A stretch of 64,000 nucleotides of DNA, from positions 1,984,001 to 2,048,000 of the forward strand of contig OX596337.1 in assembly GCA_951394405.1 (NCBI GenBank). Direction: 5' to 3'. Source of the DNA: Coprinellus micaceus (taxonomy: Eukaryota > Basidiomycota > Agaricomycetes > Agaricales > Psathyrellaceae). Made by a program: the position numbers and the translations under genes. Below, in pieces: positions 33,736 to 47,724 of the stretch; position 1 is the first letter of the stretch; every line of letters starts with the position of its first letter. The notes under the pieces were generated by a model. That model did no database searches. It saw nothing but the letters and a program-made list of their open reading frames with translations, and was not told the origin of the DNA.

Positions 33736-35410
33736 TTATGCCTTGAGGTATAGTTGAATAAGAATAGCAAGTATGACGAGTATGATGGCGAGAATAAAGA
33801 CAATGGAACCGGTCCCTGAGCTAATGTGGGTGGGGATCGTAATGACGCGAATGCTGTTGTCGGGGCTGCCTGAGACGAGCAGGTTACCGGAGGGGTTGAA
33901 CTTCACCACGGTAGCAGGGAACTCGTGCGCCTTCAAGATGGTGGCCACAGGCTGAAAGTCATAGTTAGTGGAAGGAATACCATGAAATGGAATTATGGTC
34001 TTACAGATAACGTAGAAGCATCAAGGAGGCCAATGTTGAGTTCTGAGGATCCATACGCGAGCCACCGACCATCCGCGCTGTACGCAAAGGTCAGCAAGCA
34101 CATATCGGCGCGAGAAAGGAAGCCACCGACCTCAGGTCGAAACATGTAATCCCCTTCTCTCCAACCTTCTTCGACTTCTCTATCGTCCATGATTCGGTAT
34201 TCCACTTCAGCACGAATCCCTGTCTAGGAGCTGATTTTTTCTGTCGCGAGCGAGGGGGGTTCGTATTGATGACGGTGTACGCAGTGCTGGGAGTCGACGA
34301 ATTAACCCTGAAACAGATATTAACGCGGTGAACATTTGAAGAAGTAGAAATACTATACTTAATCTGCCGGAAGGTGCTGCCTTCCCCAATGGTTGAAGCA
34401 GGAACGTCGACCGTCTTGACGAGCGACAAGGCAAAAGTGCTGCTCTTCTCACTTTTGCCTTTGCCTTTCTTCTGTTTCCCCTTCTCGGTTCCCAACGAGC
34501 TTTTAGGTAGGGAGTAGACGAGGAGGCTATGAGTTGTCGCAATGATCAACTAAGAGACAAGCAATTGGGTGAGAGAAGGTTGCAAGCAACTACACCCAAG
34601 GACCTACCGAGTCGGAGGAGAACGCAGCATCGTATATCTCCTTCTCCGTCGTTACTGGGTCGCCAATGGGACTGAGGTCGGGGTAAGAGAGCAAGGAGAG
34701 CTGTGTTGAGTAAGGAGTCAGAAAATAACAGGAGGGGATAGCCCTGGAGACTGACATAGTGGGGACCAGCAACTGCCAGCAGGGAACCGTCCGCAGAGAG
34801 CACGGTCACTTTCTAAAGCACTCTCAGCAAACATAAGTGGTTGCTCTAGTCGGTGCATACTTTACCTGGTACTCTTCGAGATCACCAGAGGACAGAGTCC
34901 CCTTGGTTCGGAGGGAAGTAATCCTACAAGGGGAAGGTCAATCCCATCTTGGCCTCAGCATGTATGAATGGGCGCATACTGGTCATCTTTGATGCTGTAG
35001 GCGCGACAGTTCTCGTTGAAGCCCTTCTCAAGCTGATCTTCTGGGCTGTTGACACCACAGACGATAGAGCTAGTCTTAAGCACTGCCTTCAGACCTAACC
35101 TGGACATAGAAAGAGGGACACGTACCTCTGCATGTGCGGCCATACTCATCGGCGCATCCTCCCCCTTCTCGAGCTCGAATTCGTGCTGCTGCGTTATTGA
35201 CCTGTCCTGTGCGACATCGTATAGCCTCTGGACCTCAACTTCAGTCCTCATTTCAATTATAGACCCCATACGGCTACCCACCAGCTTATTCTTGATTCCA
35301 CTTCTTGCTGCTCCTCCGCCCCCGCCCAGGACGAAGGTGCCGTCGTTCAAGAACGCGCAGCTGTAAACGGGGAATGTCGGGATAGAGTGTTGTGTGTGTT
35401 TGGGACGCAT
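33736..35410 (-). CDS. SEC12: Sec12-type guanine nucleotide exchange factor for Sar1
   Basis: Several exons on the minus strand. It starts MRPKHTQHSIPTFPVYSCAF, followed by the family hallmark LGGGGGAARSGIKNKL, then WD40-type blades (DGSLLAVAGPHY, YDAAFSSDS, ADGRWLAYGSSE, NPSGNLLVSGSPDNSI). A C-terminal membrane anchor (IVFILAIILVILAILI) lies before the end LYLKA. The cytosolic beta-propeller activates the GTPase Sar1 at the ER to begin COPII coat assembly; the tail anchors it in the ER. I chose ATG at 35410 because the protein normally begins shortly before PVYSCAF. The same frame stays open upstream to an ATG near 35590 (MSEEDMDSGMS), so a longer start is possible. Lys-rich insert KGKQKKGKGK near 34450-34490. 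Confidence 0.88.
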
Positions 35411-36509
35411 GGCTGGGTTCTGTGAGGTTTGCGTAGAGCCTTGAACCTCGAAACTGGGGGCAGTGGTGAGGGAACGGAGAGAACGAAGACACGATGTCGC
35501 TACGTCGTTGATGATGGCCGGTCCGGAGTCAATCATTGCCCTTGCCATGACACCCACTGACATGCCCGAGTCCATGTCCTCTTCACTCATGGCGTCCAGC
35601 ACCACCTTAGCTGCCCATTAACGGACGAAAGTGCGTGCCTTACCTCAGGGTTACAACCTACAACTCTGATGACAGGCAGTCGATTCAGTGAAACCATCTC
35701 ATTACCTCTTGTCGCCTGAATTGAAACAGACGTGGTCGGCAGTCCTCAAGCTTTCAAGATCGTAGCGCATCATCTACGAGCATGAGACCTTATAAACATA
35801 CATGTTCAAGAATCTTTCCGCTTGCATTACCACGTCTCGACGGTGGCATCCTAGCCACTGTCAGTTACCGCAGTGCTATGTGACGCCTTGCTCCATAACT
35901 AACCATGAGTCGACCTTCAAGGCTGGGCTCCCGGCACCTTCGGTCGTGTTTAGCAAGACGATCAACCTGGGACGCCGAGCCCCGTGCTTGATTGGCCCCC
36001 TCGCGACGGGCGCTTAAACCCTAGGGTCCGCATCTCGATGGTTCTGAGCCAGGGCTCTGACGAAATCGGCCCTATTTAAGTCTTAAATTCTATTCAATAC
36101 TCGTTAGGTATCACGCCCGACCCCGCAGCTTGACAGAGGCTACAGATATTGGGGCTCTTCCCTCGCCCTTCGATTCTCAATCAGTAGTCGCCGACTCCTC
36201 GGAGGAAACGGGACAAAGGAAGAATGTGTAGCAGAAAGCTATAATATATTTTGTCAGATTGTAAACGTCAGCGATTCTAGGTACCAGTCGTGAAACGTGT
36301 GTTGGACTGGGCTGGATGCGCCCGTCAAGGCGCCATGCGATCACTCCGGCCGCAATGATTTCACCTTCGAACCTGACCACCACCTGAAGGCACCCGTTGT
36401 CTTCCTCTTTCTTGTCCCTCCCCTCATGACACCATCTAATCTTACTTAATCTCATTTACTATCATCTCATATTGCTACCAATCGCTCTATTCACACTACC
36501 CTAGCCCAG
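35411..36509. other. Intergenic region between SEC12 and the NIPA-type gene
   Basis: About 1.1 kb between divergent genes. The part next to SEC12 stays open in the SEC12 frame to near 35590. An A/T-rich stretch at about 36070-36100 (CCCTATTTAAGTC) is TATA-like. I recognise no gene. Confidence 0.45.
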
Positions 36510-38697
<2,188 letters not shown>

Positions 38698-40197
38698 CAG
38701 GGATGCCATGCGGAGGTTGTCCCCCCAGTTCCCTCTCCGGCGTATTGTATTCGGGCTTTGCTGATATAGAATCTGCATAGTCTTTTCAAGGTTCTCCGGG
38801 CGCGGTCTGATATATGCTTGGGGTAGAGGCCCTCCTTTCAAGGTGGCCCTCGACAACATAAGTGCCAAGCGTTGGCCACCCGGATGAGATCATGCGGCAA
38901 CCAACAAGTTCTAGGCAGAGAACGTCGGCCACCTCGAAAGAATGCATCAGCTGTTGCAAATTACGGACTGACAGTCTTCGACGTCTCGAGATATCGGCCT
39001 TCGCGAACCCGACCAGACCATCAACGCTTCTCTCTCTTCACGTCAAAGGCGCTAGTTTTCAGGGCTCTCGTGCTCGTCCTCGAAGGTGAGTAGACGCTCC
39101 CTTAGTGATAGGGTTAATTCAGACACTTGGCTCACCCTTTCGAAGCCTGCTCTGCTAACGTTGAAGCGTCGAACATGAGTCACTTTGTGCGGTTGAATAG
39201 GCTCACCTTTTCCTCATAACGTCCTGCCGTAACCAGTCCGCGGCTGAATAGCTTCGCATGTTCATGGTACCTGATCTTCCCGGGCGCCTTCTGCAGCGAT
39301 TAATGCTGACCGTGATGCTTGCCTGTCCGGGAGCGTCGCGAAGCGGTGAGTTCCTTCCAATCTTTTGGAGGCCGCGTATCGCTATTAGCAAAATTCGACC
39401 CATCCTTCACTCAGGCTCCTGAATCAGCTAGCTTCGGCCGCTGCCGATGGCAACACTGGTGGTGCGCAGGATTGCGCTCCTCATTTGGGTAGAGGCGGGG
39501 ATCGAAATATGCTAGGAAGGTGCAGCTCCTTGGAACTACGGCCCACTGCCGGGTGGACACTTCTTGATCATTCTTTCCTTTCGCCGTCGGTCGCCTTGGG
39601 AATTCCTTGTCATCGAGCGCTTTTTCTGAACGTCTAGCTGGGCCGAGGATACCTCCCTGGCTGCGGTTGCGACATCGGCCAACTAGACCTCAAGATCCCG
39701 CGGACGGGCGATAGCACTCTCTAGGCAACCGCCTCCCAGCCGTTCACCAGAAGGCACCCCCTTTCCCCTGTTTACCCTATTTACCATCCCATTCAACTCA
39801 CTTCAACTCAGCGCGTAGCCTGCCGCAATTTCTTTCCGGGATGTCGTGGCTATTGAACCGAACAGCCTCTTCGAGAAGAAAAATCATGAGCGGTGGCCAC
39901 AGGAAAAGAACCGCATCCACCCGGGCCTTCTGTGCCCCAACTATCGGAGCACTAGTTTGCGACTCGATAATCGAAAACGGCCCTAAACTCATGGGACCAG
40001 GAGTTCGCTAGCGGAACACTAAAAATTCAGCCGGAACTGTCATTAGTCTCGAAGTCGCGTCGTCAGTTCGCCGAACCAACGGCCTTCCAAGGGTGGGGCC
40101 ATGTAGGCTGAAGGTTCTTAAGCCCCCTTGCTCTCCTTTCTACCCTTTTTGCATTACGCTGATGCTCGTCTTCGATCCCCACTTTAGTTTTCTGAGA
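38698..40197. other. Gene-poor gap upstream of the P450
   Basis: About 1.5 kb without a recognisable frame on either strand. The last few hundred bases should hold the P450 promoter. I saw no transposon signature. Confidence 0.45.
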
Positions 40198-42061
40198 ATG
40201 ACGCCTGCGGCTTTAGCCAGTCGGTCGCTGTGCGTCTATGGTCTGCTCATCGTCCTCCCTCTCTTCTGCCTCACCGTGCTCGTCGTTCGTCGCCTCTTTT
40301 TCCATCCCCTCTCCAGGTTCCCAGGGCCGAGGCTAGCAGCGTTGACTCCATTGTACAAGAGTTATCATGAAGTCATCCGGGGAGGGAAGTGGTTGCATCA
40401 CGCCGACAGCCTACACGAATTCTACGGTACGTCGATTTCCCCACCTCACAATGTTACTCCTGTCTAACACACTCCCGCTTACAGGTGGCGTTGTCAGGGT
40501 TGGACCAAACGAGGTACCTACCGCTCTGAAGCGCGTTCCACCCAAACTCCTACCTGAGATCTGACAGACATACCCGTGATCCACAGTTACATTTCAACGA
40601 CCCAAAGGTCTACAGCAAGATATTCTCGATTGGTGCTCAATTTGCCAAGGATCCTGCATTTTACGCGTGCTTCGGCGTAGATACGTCAACGTTTGGTATT
40701 ACGGACCCCGAGCATGCCCGCCTCTCTAGGGAGATAATGTCCATTTATTTCAACCGAAGGGCGATCTTACAGCTCGAAGGCATCATTCAGTCCAAGGTCC
40801 GTAAATCGACCTTCCTACTCTTCCAAACTGAGCTCGTTCTGACGTCAAGGGATTATCTTCGATGGTGTAGGTTGACAAGCTTGTGGGGCTTCTGTCTTCT
40901 CGCCAGTGCCCGAGCGATATGTTTTACGCTTTTCGATGCGCTACTATGGATATTATCGCCACTCATTGCTTTGACTCGTCGAGCGGCAAATTTCTCGACG
41001 CGCCAGAATTCAAGGCTCCCCTTCTGTCTGATATTCAAACTGGTGTGTCGTTGCTTTGGACGGTCAAGTCTTTCCCATGGATCCTCCCCATCATTTCCAT
41101 CCTCCCAAAGTGGCTGGGGGGGCAGATATCTCGCCAGCTCGATGCATTTATTCGCGTTGAAGAGTACATCGTCTGCGCAATCGAGGGTGTCAAACGAACG
41201 GCAGCAACCTCCCAGGAACTCAAACACAGGGGTGTTGTCCAGGACATCCTCAACCGCTTCCCTTCACTTGAGCCCGTGCGCTTATTTCATGAAGGTCTAT
41301 CCCTTATTCAAGCCGGGAGTGACCCAGTCGCCACTGCATGCCTCGTCGGTTTCTTCCACGTCCTCAACAACCCCTCGGTCCATGGTCGACTGAAGCAAGA
41401 GCTGAGGGCAGCGTTCCCCGATCTTAACACGACCCCCAGTTGGTCAGAACTGGAACGAGTTCCTTACCTTGTAAGTAATTCGGCCGATTATCATATGCGA
41501 CGATCCTTACGAACCCGGGTATCAGGCTGCAGCCATAAAAGAATCCCTGCGTATGTCGCACGGGTTCGTTTCAGCGCTTCCGAGAGTTGTGGGTCCATGT
41601 GGTGCACAACTCGCTGGTTATATCATCCCCCCCAAGGTACGCCCTCACCATGGCCTACTCGACCTTTAATAAGTTAGGCCCTTCGCAGACCGTTGTTAGC
41701 ATGAGCGCGGTCTCCGTGCACAATAATTCTGCGATATTCCCCGAACCTCACCATTTCCGGCCTGAAAGATGGCTCGAATCAAAAGACCTGGGACAGTACC
41801 TTGTCGCTTTCTCCAAGGGTCCACGCATGTGCCTAGGTATTAACATGGCATGGGCAGAACTATACTGCTTCTTTGGAACCATGTTCCGAAGGCTCGACAT
41901 GACTTCAGTCGAGGCGAGGTGCGCCTGCCCTTCAGCTGATTTTATTGTCCTAGCATTGACTTGATTTTAGCGCAGAGGATTACGCCGATTTGCTGGACTA
42001 TTTTATACCCCTTCACACCGGAAGACGTCTACATATTCAAGCTACCTTGTCCACGAACTAA
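40198..42061 (+). CDS. Cytochrome P450 monooxygenase
   Basis: Starts MTPAALASRSLCVYGLLIVL, with an N-terminal membrane anchor (LIVLPLFCLTVLVVRRLFF) and the Pro-rich hinge HPLSRFPGPRLAALTPLY. Further landmarks are VVRVGPNELHFND, the I-helix region IQAGSDPVATACLVGFFHVL, the K-helix ExxR as KESLR, the PERF-type motif FRPERWLE and the haem-binding loop FSKGPRMCLGINMAWAE with its Cys ligand. The last exon ends YFIPLHTGRRLHIQ. All are typical of fungal class II, ER-bound P450s, closest in style to trichodiene-oxygenase or benzoate-hydroxylase-like families. The I-helix has GSDP where AGxDT is usual, with Pro in place of the Thr that helps protonate oxygen. Substrate unknown; no biosynthetic partners lie beside it. 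Confidence 0.9.
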
Positions 42062-42217
42062 CGCAATTCCCGGCCCTACCTTTGTGTATTTAGCACCTTT
42101 CTTGGGTTTTGGAATGGACAGTAGCCCCGTCATGGCATGACTCATGGCAGACACCCTAATATACACAGTTCTATATCCCGTATGAAATACAGTCTTTGAG
42201 GCCGAAGGAGGATCAAT

Positions 42218-45211
42218 CTACTGGTTTTGAGGTGGGCGTGGAAGGTTGAGATCCAATTTCTCGGCTAGCCGTACGATTTCAGTCTCGATCTTCGATATCC
42301 GTTTAGCACTAGGAATTGAATGGGTGAGTAAGGGTAAAAGATTCGAGGAGGAGTGGCAACGTACTCTTCGCTTGAGCGCTTCCCATATTCAAACGCTTGC
42401 GAAAAACCGAGATTTCGATTGGTATCATCCTTCTGCTGCCTCACCTTCACCTTCTCAACAAGGACATTAAGAGCGGGCATAATCCTCGCGTACTCTCGCT
42501 CCAGCTGCAGAGGGGAAATTAACAGGAGCGTTAAGCGAGATGGGTCAATGAACATACCAGTTTCACACGTGCAACGATTGCCCCTTCATCATACTTGCCA
42601 CGACCCAAAATCTCATCCTTCATCCTCTTGAGCTCTTCGAACCACTTGCGCTCCTGCTCACTGAGCTCCGGTGAAGCCTTCGCCATTAAGCCCTGCAACA
42701 GCTTATCGAACCGTTTCATCAATCCTTTCTGAGTCTCCTCCACCCTCTCCAACCTCGATCCGGGGCCGGCAGTCTGCGATGCCGTCTGCTTCAACCTGCC
42801 CATCGTCTGTTCCAGTTCCCGGCATTTGGCGACTTGTCGATTCAATTCCTCCTGCTGCAGCTTGACGCGACCTTCTGCCGCACGCTGGGCAACATGGAGT
42901 TCTTGAATCTGCCCCGTGATCTGTTCAACGATCTTACCAATGTATCGAAGTGTATCGGGAGTAAGCATGAACTCCTTCGACGAAGAACCAGAGGGGAGAG
43001 AGAGCTTTGGTAAAGGAGGGAGGCCGGAACCACGTTGGAGGGTATGCGGGGTATAAGGCTCCCCCAGGAGGGAGACGTAGAGTGCAGGGCCCTCACTCGG
43101 TTCAAGCCACTCGGACTGCTCGTTGGGGGCCTTGCCGGTCGATTCGTTGAAGTTTAGGGCCGGTCTAGGTTGCATTTTGGCGGGTTCTACCTGAAGGTTC
43201 AGGGGAAGCACCGTAATGCGCAGCGTAGAGGTGAGCATGAAGATGCTATATGTGAGATAGACGTCGTTGGGAACCGCGACGCCCGTTATAGGATTTGATC
43301 CCCTACAGCCGGGCAGTCAGTATTATCACGACAGGTAGTGACTTATGACACGCACTTCCGTTCTATCGAGAATGTGGTTAAAATCGGCCGCACGGTCGTC
43401 TGCGCGCCCTGTGCTAGCGTTGATTGGAGAGCCTCGGCATCTTCGTCGTCCACACGAAGGGCCTGCGATAGATTGTTCAGGACAGGGGATATGTCCAGAG
43501 CGTGCACGCCAAATGCATGGTATATGTATACCACATCGTCGTGCATGGGATCAGGAAGGAATACAGGATGGTTCCCTTGTAGGAGTTCCAAGAGAGAGGA
43601 CTCTTTAGGCGTGGACGAGGATTGGGTGAGTTGGTTGATTATGCCCAGATCTATGGATTCGTACACGGCCAGCATCGGGAATTCATTTTTACGCGTCTAT
43701 CGAGGGTTCATCAGCGACTGCACGGGAAGGGACGTGCAATAGCCTACATATTTGTTCTCCCATCGACCTTCAACCTTCTCAACGTCGAGGAAGACATCGA
43801 CTTTGCCGTCTCGGTACGAGACCATGAGCACGCCAAGGTGATCTGTCTCTCTGCCTGCGGCTTCCGCATCTTCGTCTTCATTGCCAAATGATAGGTAGGT
43901 GATGTCAGTAGCGTCGCCACCATCGCTTCCGTCTATTGCCCGTGGTGCTGGCTGCAAGAGGAAGGGGCCTTGCCTGAGGCAGGGGCTGGAAATAATTTTG
44001 GGTGGATGGACAGATACGAAGCGCGTTGTGGCCGGGAACACACTCCCCGGTGGAAGCTGCTTGATCAAGCAGTTGACGTACTTGCTTTGGTAGTCGTATA
44101 GGGTGGAGAGGTGATTGCTCGCCGACGTTGATCCTTGGGAAAGGTATTCTTGTTTTGCAGAGATAAAGCACTCCAGCGAGTGAACATAGTCGGTCGGGAT
44201 GGAACTGTGAGAGTGAACCGCAGAGGCGTTAGTATAATTAAACCCTACCGGAAGGGAAAGCTTACGCGTTCTGTGGCAAGTAAGGACAAATAGCATATAT
44301 GTCGCCGGATTTCATCACCGCATACACGGTGAGTGGGCCCCAATCCGCCCTTCCTTTCCCGAGGGTAAAAGATGTCACTTCTCGCTCGGAGTCGTCCTCG
44401 AGAGCGAAAGACGACTTCCTGGCTGGAACGAAGGATAGTACTTGTTGTGGCTCCTCGGTATCGAGAGATATGTCGTATTCCCTGTCATAATTATGAATTC
44501 AAAGTATGGGACCACGCTTGGTGAGAACTGACCTGAACTTTCCGTCTGTTGTCATCACCAATAGGGTGGAACCAGCTTCTCCCCAAGGATGCCAGTCAAT
44601 CTTAGCGACAGGTGCCGACTCCTCTGAGCCATGGTAAAACTGGCCAATCTGAACCGCCCTAGATCCAAGCCTGTCAGCCTATGTTTCTCCATGGAGTAAT
44701 ACGCTACACACTTGCACTCTATGGAATCGGGGACCAGGCGGCTGTACCCCGCGCGAGGCAAGACCACGACGGCAACCTGGAAAGCGCCAGCCACTGCGAG
44801 TAGTTTTCCATTAGGATTCAAGGCTATTTGATGAATTTCAAAGTCCAAAGTCGGGGTATGCAGGACCTAACCGCTCCGTTAGCGTGAATGAAAACACGCG
44901 ACGGGTTGAGGCCGCACCTTGTAAGACTTTCGAGTACTGCGTCCAAGCTTTATGTCCCCGAGTGACGTGATTCGCAATTCCCTCCCAGCGGCGACCACAA
45001 GATCCGCGTCCTTCAGCACCATCGTCTGCCGACGCCCTGAGGGCGTGGGGTCATCGTGTTGGGGATCGATTCGCAGGAACTTGGGCAGAGTGCTCGCCGA
45101 AAGCTCAAGAGCCGACGTAAATGAATCCGACGTCAAGTCCACCAGGCTGACCCCGAGCGAGAAGATGGGGTGGTCCTTAAGCAACTTGTTCCAGTCGTCG
45201 TCGCCGTCCAT
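42218..45211 (-). CDS. NUP88: Nuclear pore protein, Nup88/Nup82 type
   Basis: Large multi-exon gene from ATG at 45211 (MDGDDDWNKLLKDHPIFSL) to TAG at 42220-42218, about 800 residues or slightly more. The N-terminal two-thirds has the weak repeats of a beta-propeller: LKDADLVVAAGRELRI, EIHQIALNPNGKLLAVAG, KIDWHPWGEAGSTLLVMTTD and TDITYLSFGNEDED. The C-terminal third is helical coiled coil, from YIGKIVEQITGQIQELH to SKIETEIVRLAEKLDL. This order, the DWHPWG motif and the length fit Nup88/Nup82, a cytoplasmic-face component of the nuclear pore that anchors Nup159/Nup214 and the mRNA export machinery. A 149-bp promoter separates it from PRE10. Individual small exons are less certain. Confidence 0.85.
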
Positions 45212-45274
45212 GGTGGTGCCGAGGGTGGTGGTGGTCTTTGAACTGGAGGTAGGGACGGAGGCAATAATTCGGCG

Positions 45275-45318
45275 TGACGCGCTTTGATGCGATGTTCCCA
45301 CGGTCGACTGACGCGTCC
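45275..45318. promoter_or_regulatory. TGACGCG elements in the NUP88-PRE10 promoter
   Basis: TGACGCGC at 45275-45282 and TGACGCGTCC at 45309-45318 within the 149-bp divergent promoter. The second is nearly identical to the perfect palindrome in the RPN12-PRE3 promoter, which suggests a shared regulator. Confidence 0.4.
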
Positions 45319-45360
45319 TGAGTGGGCTTGCGCGTCTGCAATTACTGTTCGCATTCAACC

Positions 45361-46408
45361 ATGACTTCAATAGGCACTGGCTACGATCTTTCTGCAAGTA
45401 CTTACTCCCCAGATGGCCGTATCTTCCAGGTAAGCTCAATACACCGTCAACTGTCAAAGGTCTAATGAGATCTAGGTAGAATATGCTGGCAAAGCAGTGG
45501 AGAACTCAGGGTGCGACGATTACAGCGAATACCTGTGCGATCGCGGGAATAACCCATTTCATTAGGACTGCCATTGGGCTGAAATGCAAGGATGGCGTCG
45601 TATTTGCCGTCGAGAAGCTCGTTCACTCCAAACTCCTTGTACCTCACGCCAATCGTAGGATCCAGACGATTGATCGGCATATTGGTTTGGTAGGTGTGCG
45701 TCATGCCTCTGGGATACTGGAAGCTCACCGACCGGCAGGCAACCTCCGGCCTCCTGGCGGATGGAAGGCACATTTCCAACAGAGCGAGAGATGAAGCCGC
45801 CAACTACCGTGAAACATACAACTCCCCTCCACCTCTCAAGGTGCACCCACCACCAAATAGTGTCCTCGCGCTTCGTTAACCATACTATCACTAGGCTGTT
45901 GCAGATCGCCTTGGCCTCTATGTTCAAGCGTACACTCTCTACTCGTCCGTCCGACCCTTTGGTATCAGTACCATCCTGGGAGCAGTAGACAACACGGGAC
46001 CTTCACTATTCGTCATTGAGCCAAGCGGCGTCTTCTTCGTACGTTTTCCTCTACCAGATCTGGTTCCAGTACTCACTATATTTTAGGGGTATAATGGCGC
46101 TGCTGTTGGGAAGGGTCGGCAGCTTGCCAAGACCGAGATGGAGAAGCTGAAGCTCTCAGAAATAACCGTCCGAGAGGCCGTCATTCAGGCCGCGCGAATG
46201 TAAGCTCAGCGGTTTTGGTCTTTCTGTTCAACCACTGAACTTTCTTAGAATCTACCTCGTCCACGACGACGCCAAGGAGAAAGAGTTCGAGCTCGAGATG
46301 TCATGGATCGGACCGGAGAGCAACAACCTCCATGTGCACGTCCCTGAAGACCTGTTCCAGGAGGCCGAGGCAAAGGCAAAGGCGTCCCTGGAGGAAGGAT
46401 TCGAGTAA
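45361..46408 (+). CDS. PRE10: 20S proteasome subunit alpha-7 (Pre10/PSMA3)
   Basis: Multi-exon gene starting [20 protein letters not shown], the alpha-subunit gate signature, followed by [36 protein letters not shown] and [12 protein letters not shown]. After an intron come [55 protein letters not shown] and [20 protein letters not shown]. The end has [20 protein letters not shown] and an acidic, Lys-containing tail, as in alpha-7. It forms part of the outer ring of the core particle and helps form the gate. The usual TxG sequence (VTAGLLADGR) reads [10 protein letters not shown] here. The gene begins the proteasome trio and is divergent from the nucleoporin gene. Confidence 0.96.
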
Positions 46409-46538
46409 ACGCATTGTAATTTGACCACTTGTAACATATTCCCTCCCGGCCTGACCTACCCATTTTCTATGACCACAATATACACCCAGATGAAGAGGAG
46501 ACCACCCCAACGATGGTATTATGGTACAACACACTAAT

Positions 46539-47590
46539 CTATACAATTTGCTCGAGTTCTCGGGCATATAATAGGGACGCTGCAATGAGCTTCTGCTTTG
46601 GGATTTCCATCTTCTCCTCTCCCTTCTGGGCGAATATAATAAGACCCCCTGAAAGGTCGATTTGCCACCCTCGCTACAGAGGCAATTAGGTCAGGGATGG
46701 AACGCACGGCGACAGGACTTACCTCCTGAGCGAAAGTGAGCAAATCCGACTGGTTCGTGAAGAAAAGTAGAGTGACGGCATCTTTGAGAGGTAGACTCTC
46801 ATAAGCCCTCTCCTCGCAGCTCGCGATCTCGTTTCTTCAACAAGCGTCAGGACATTCGCAAAGGAGTCAGCATATTCACATTGCGTACCGGATCGTTCCC
46901 ATTAGACTGTCGATGAAGATCTTGTACTCTTCTGTAGGCGCCTCCTCCCTGGCATTCCACACTTTGCTATAGCTTCCCTCCATTAGCCATCGCTCCAAAT
47001 TAACGGGGTGCCGGATGAAAGGGTTTTCGGAGATGGTGTCTGCAGGTAGGCTTTCCAGTGTTGTATGGAAGTCGGCTATCCGGTTCTGGGTGAGCAGGCG
47101 GATGAGGTTCAGGCCACGGATGGGGTATTCGCGCTTGGACGGTGGGAGTTGCGCGCTGGATACACATCAATATACCGCACAATAGTGAATTCGGGGTAAA
47201 CGTACGTGTAGTCGGTATAAAAGGTCTGGAGTTGGGAAAAGTATCGGTCGAACGAGGGGATATCTTTTGACCGTATGCTGGTCAGAGCACCAATTTCGAG
47301 GATGTCGCCTGGAAGATCAAAGGTCCCCAACTGCTTGACAAGATTCCAGACCACACTCACGAGCAACGACAAGGTCCCCAAAGTTGACATCGCCCTGCGG
47401 GAGCAGCAAACCCGCTTCAATCAGGCCAATCTAAGGGGTCATTAGGACCATTCCTCGTCCTCACATCGGACTGCCACAAGGGTACACATACCTTGAGCTT
47501 CGACAACAGGCCCTGAGCCGTCTTGAGGTCGGGTGGCTGGCCGTAGAACGCGCGTTGGAGGCTCTCGTAGAAGGTCTTGAGGTCTGACAT
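46539..47590 (-). CDS. RPN12: 26S proteasome regulatory subunit Rpn12 (PSMD8)
   Basis: Multi-exon minus-strand gene from ATG at 47590 (MSDLKTFYESLQRAFYGQ) to TAG at 46541-46539. Recognised segments are AQGLLSKLKIGLIEAGLLLP, ARDILEIGALTSIRSKDIP, FDRYFSQLQTFYTDYT, YPIRGLNLIRLLTQNRIADF, HPVNLERWLMEGSYSKVWNA, IFIDSLMGTIRNEIASCEE and the end EKMEIPKQKLIAASLLYARE. ERWLMEGSYSKVW and the PCI-like C-terminus are diagnostic of Rpn12. It is a lid subunit of the 19S regulatory particle and the last to join lid assembly. Tail-to-tail with PRE10 (130 bp) and head-to-head with PRE3 (134 bp). Confidence 0.95.
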
Positions 47591-47621
47591 GGTGGAGGGT
47601 GGAAGCGCTACAATTGGATGC

Positions 47622-47644
47622 GACGCGTGTTGAATGACGCGTCA
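47622..47644. promoter_or_regulatory. Palindrome TGACGCGTCA in the RPN12-PRE3 promoter
   Basis: A perfect 10-bp palindrome at 47635-47644, with a further GACGCGT at 47622-47628, in the 134-bp promoter between two divergent proteasome genes. A near-identical element lies in the promoter of PRE10. It resembles a bZIP site with a two-base insertion and contains the MluI-type core ACGCGT. Confidence 0.45.
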
Positions 47645-47724
47645 GCCTGACCTCTGATCGCTTCCTTTCCTGGCAGACGCCCCATCTCCATCTCCCTCAC
47701 ATACCACATTCACCTCTCGCCACC

